DNA of 64,000 nt, taken from Clitopilus passeckerianus. Taxonomy: Eukaryota; Basidiomycota; Agaricomycetes; Agaricales; Entolomataceae. A program made the translations under genes and the position numbers. This document shows positions 63,539 to 64,000 of this stretch, piece after piece (within the stretch, counting starts at the first letter, position 1; each line of letters opens with the position of its first letter). The stretch is taken from positions 186,001 through 250,000 of the forward strand of contig CALYLX010000037.1 in the NCBI GenBank assembly GCA_944990035.1, read 5' to 3'. The notes beneath the pieces are model-generated. The model was not told the origin of the DNA. It did not search any database and was given only the letters and a program-made list of their open reading frames with translations.

Positions 63539-64000
63539 CATTCTTTTTAATCTGTTACCACCACTATCACAGCCACAACAGCGGTGCAAATTTGCTCTCA
63601 AGCAGTTGCACACTGCTCAACCCACAAGTTATTGTGCCTGTCTGCACTATGAGTAGTGCAGGAGGCAACAAGAAAAACACCTGGCTGCCGGATCTGCCTC
63701 CAATGCCCTCTATGCCTCAGAAGGGCCATGGCAGCAGAGCCACAACAGCAATGCAAATTTGCCCTCAAGCAGTTGCACACCACCTGTCTGCACTATGAGA
63801 AGTGCAGGAGGCAATAAGAAGAACATCTGGCAACCGAATCCACCTCTGATGCCCTCCACGCCTCAGAAGGGCCATGGCAGTAGCTATGGCGCATTTAATA
63901 GTGAAAAAACTCCCCAGGGCCCCTCTGGCACTTGAAACAAGCATCTGACTCCAGCAATAAAGGAGGACAATAGTTTTGAGCATAATGAGAGCCCTGCTCC
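63539..64000 (+). pseudogene. LINE 5' end with duplicated leader, ORF1 start, cut by window edge
   Basis: LINE 5' terminus (CATTCTTTTTAATCTG) and 5' UTR, first ORF1 ATG at about 63649 (MSSAGGNKKNTWLPDLPP). After about 30 codons the sequence jumps back to a second copy of the 5' UTR (from about 63738) and a second ORF1 start at about 63798 (MRSAGGNKKNIW). A TGA at about 63933 sits where sister copies have an arginine CGA, the same site as in the 28304 copy. Confidence 0.83.

Noticed and set aside
1..64000. CRISPR array, bacterial operons or host metabolic genes
   Set aside because: No regularly spaced repeats, no non-transposon protein families; all coding similarity is to mobile-element proteins.

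Overview
This window is a transposable-element graveyard from a filamentous fungus. Two chromodomain-bearing Ty3/gypsy retrotransposons (chromoviruses), a Tad/I-like two-ORF LINE with an RNase H domain, and Tc1-type DD34E transposons sit inside one another across all 64 kb. I see no host gene and no rRNA or tRNA gene. A basidiomycete (Agaricomycetes) is my best guess from the element mix, but nothing here proves the phylum.

Layout: 1-12252 is a Tc1-like copy (Tc1-A) followed by shuffled LINE pieces on both strands, including one copy with both ends (7283-11665) and one 5'-truncated insertion with a clear target duplication (11840-12171). 12253-17340 is a large inverted duplication of LINE ORF2 plus an LTR stub. 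Gypsy-1 (17259-24065) is inserted in a minus-strand LINE with a 5-bp AACGC duplication and has complete gag and pol. 24066-50011 holds more LINE fragments, four further Tc1-A copies or pieces, LTR-like remnants, a TA-flanked nonautonomous element (43783-44587) and a 1.1-kb noncoding block with pol III-like boxes (37266-38370). A degenerate Tc1 piece follows at 50012-50189. 50190-52278 is a solo LTR of the Gypsy-2 family carrying a second Tc1 family (Tc1-B). 52641-63448 is one decayed LINE derivative that received a MITE, Gypsy-2 (53413-60675) and a Tc1-A copy. A new LINE 5' end runs off the right edge.

How the genes work together: each LINE pairs a Gag-like ORF1 (three zinc knuckles) with ORF2 (AP endonuclease, reverse transcriptase, RNase H, C-terminal zinc finger); every copy here is broken. 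The gypsy elements encode Gag, then protease-RT-RNase H-integrase-chromodomain in the -1 frame.

The most notable signals are in the two gypsy elements. (1) Each has an 11-nt sequence 33 nt downstream of a TATA box that is exactly complementary to an 11-nt site starting 2 nt after the 5' LTR. Four positions differ between the elements and all four are compensated. This is the self-priming arrangement known from Tf1. (2) Both have the slippery heptamer GGGTTTT just before the gag stop, followed by a bulged stem-loop of the same architecture but unrelated sequence. (3) Gypsy-2 carries two extra overlapping ORFs between pol and its 3' LTR, one ending in a hydrophobic segment, and an ATG-free leader of about 780 nt.
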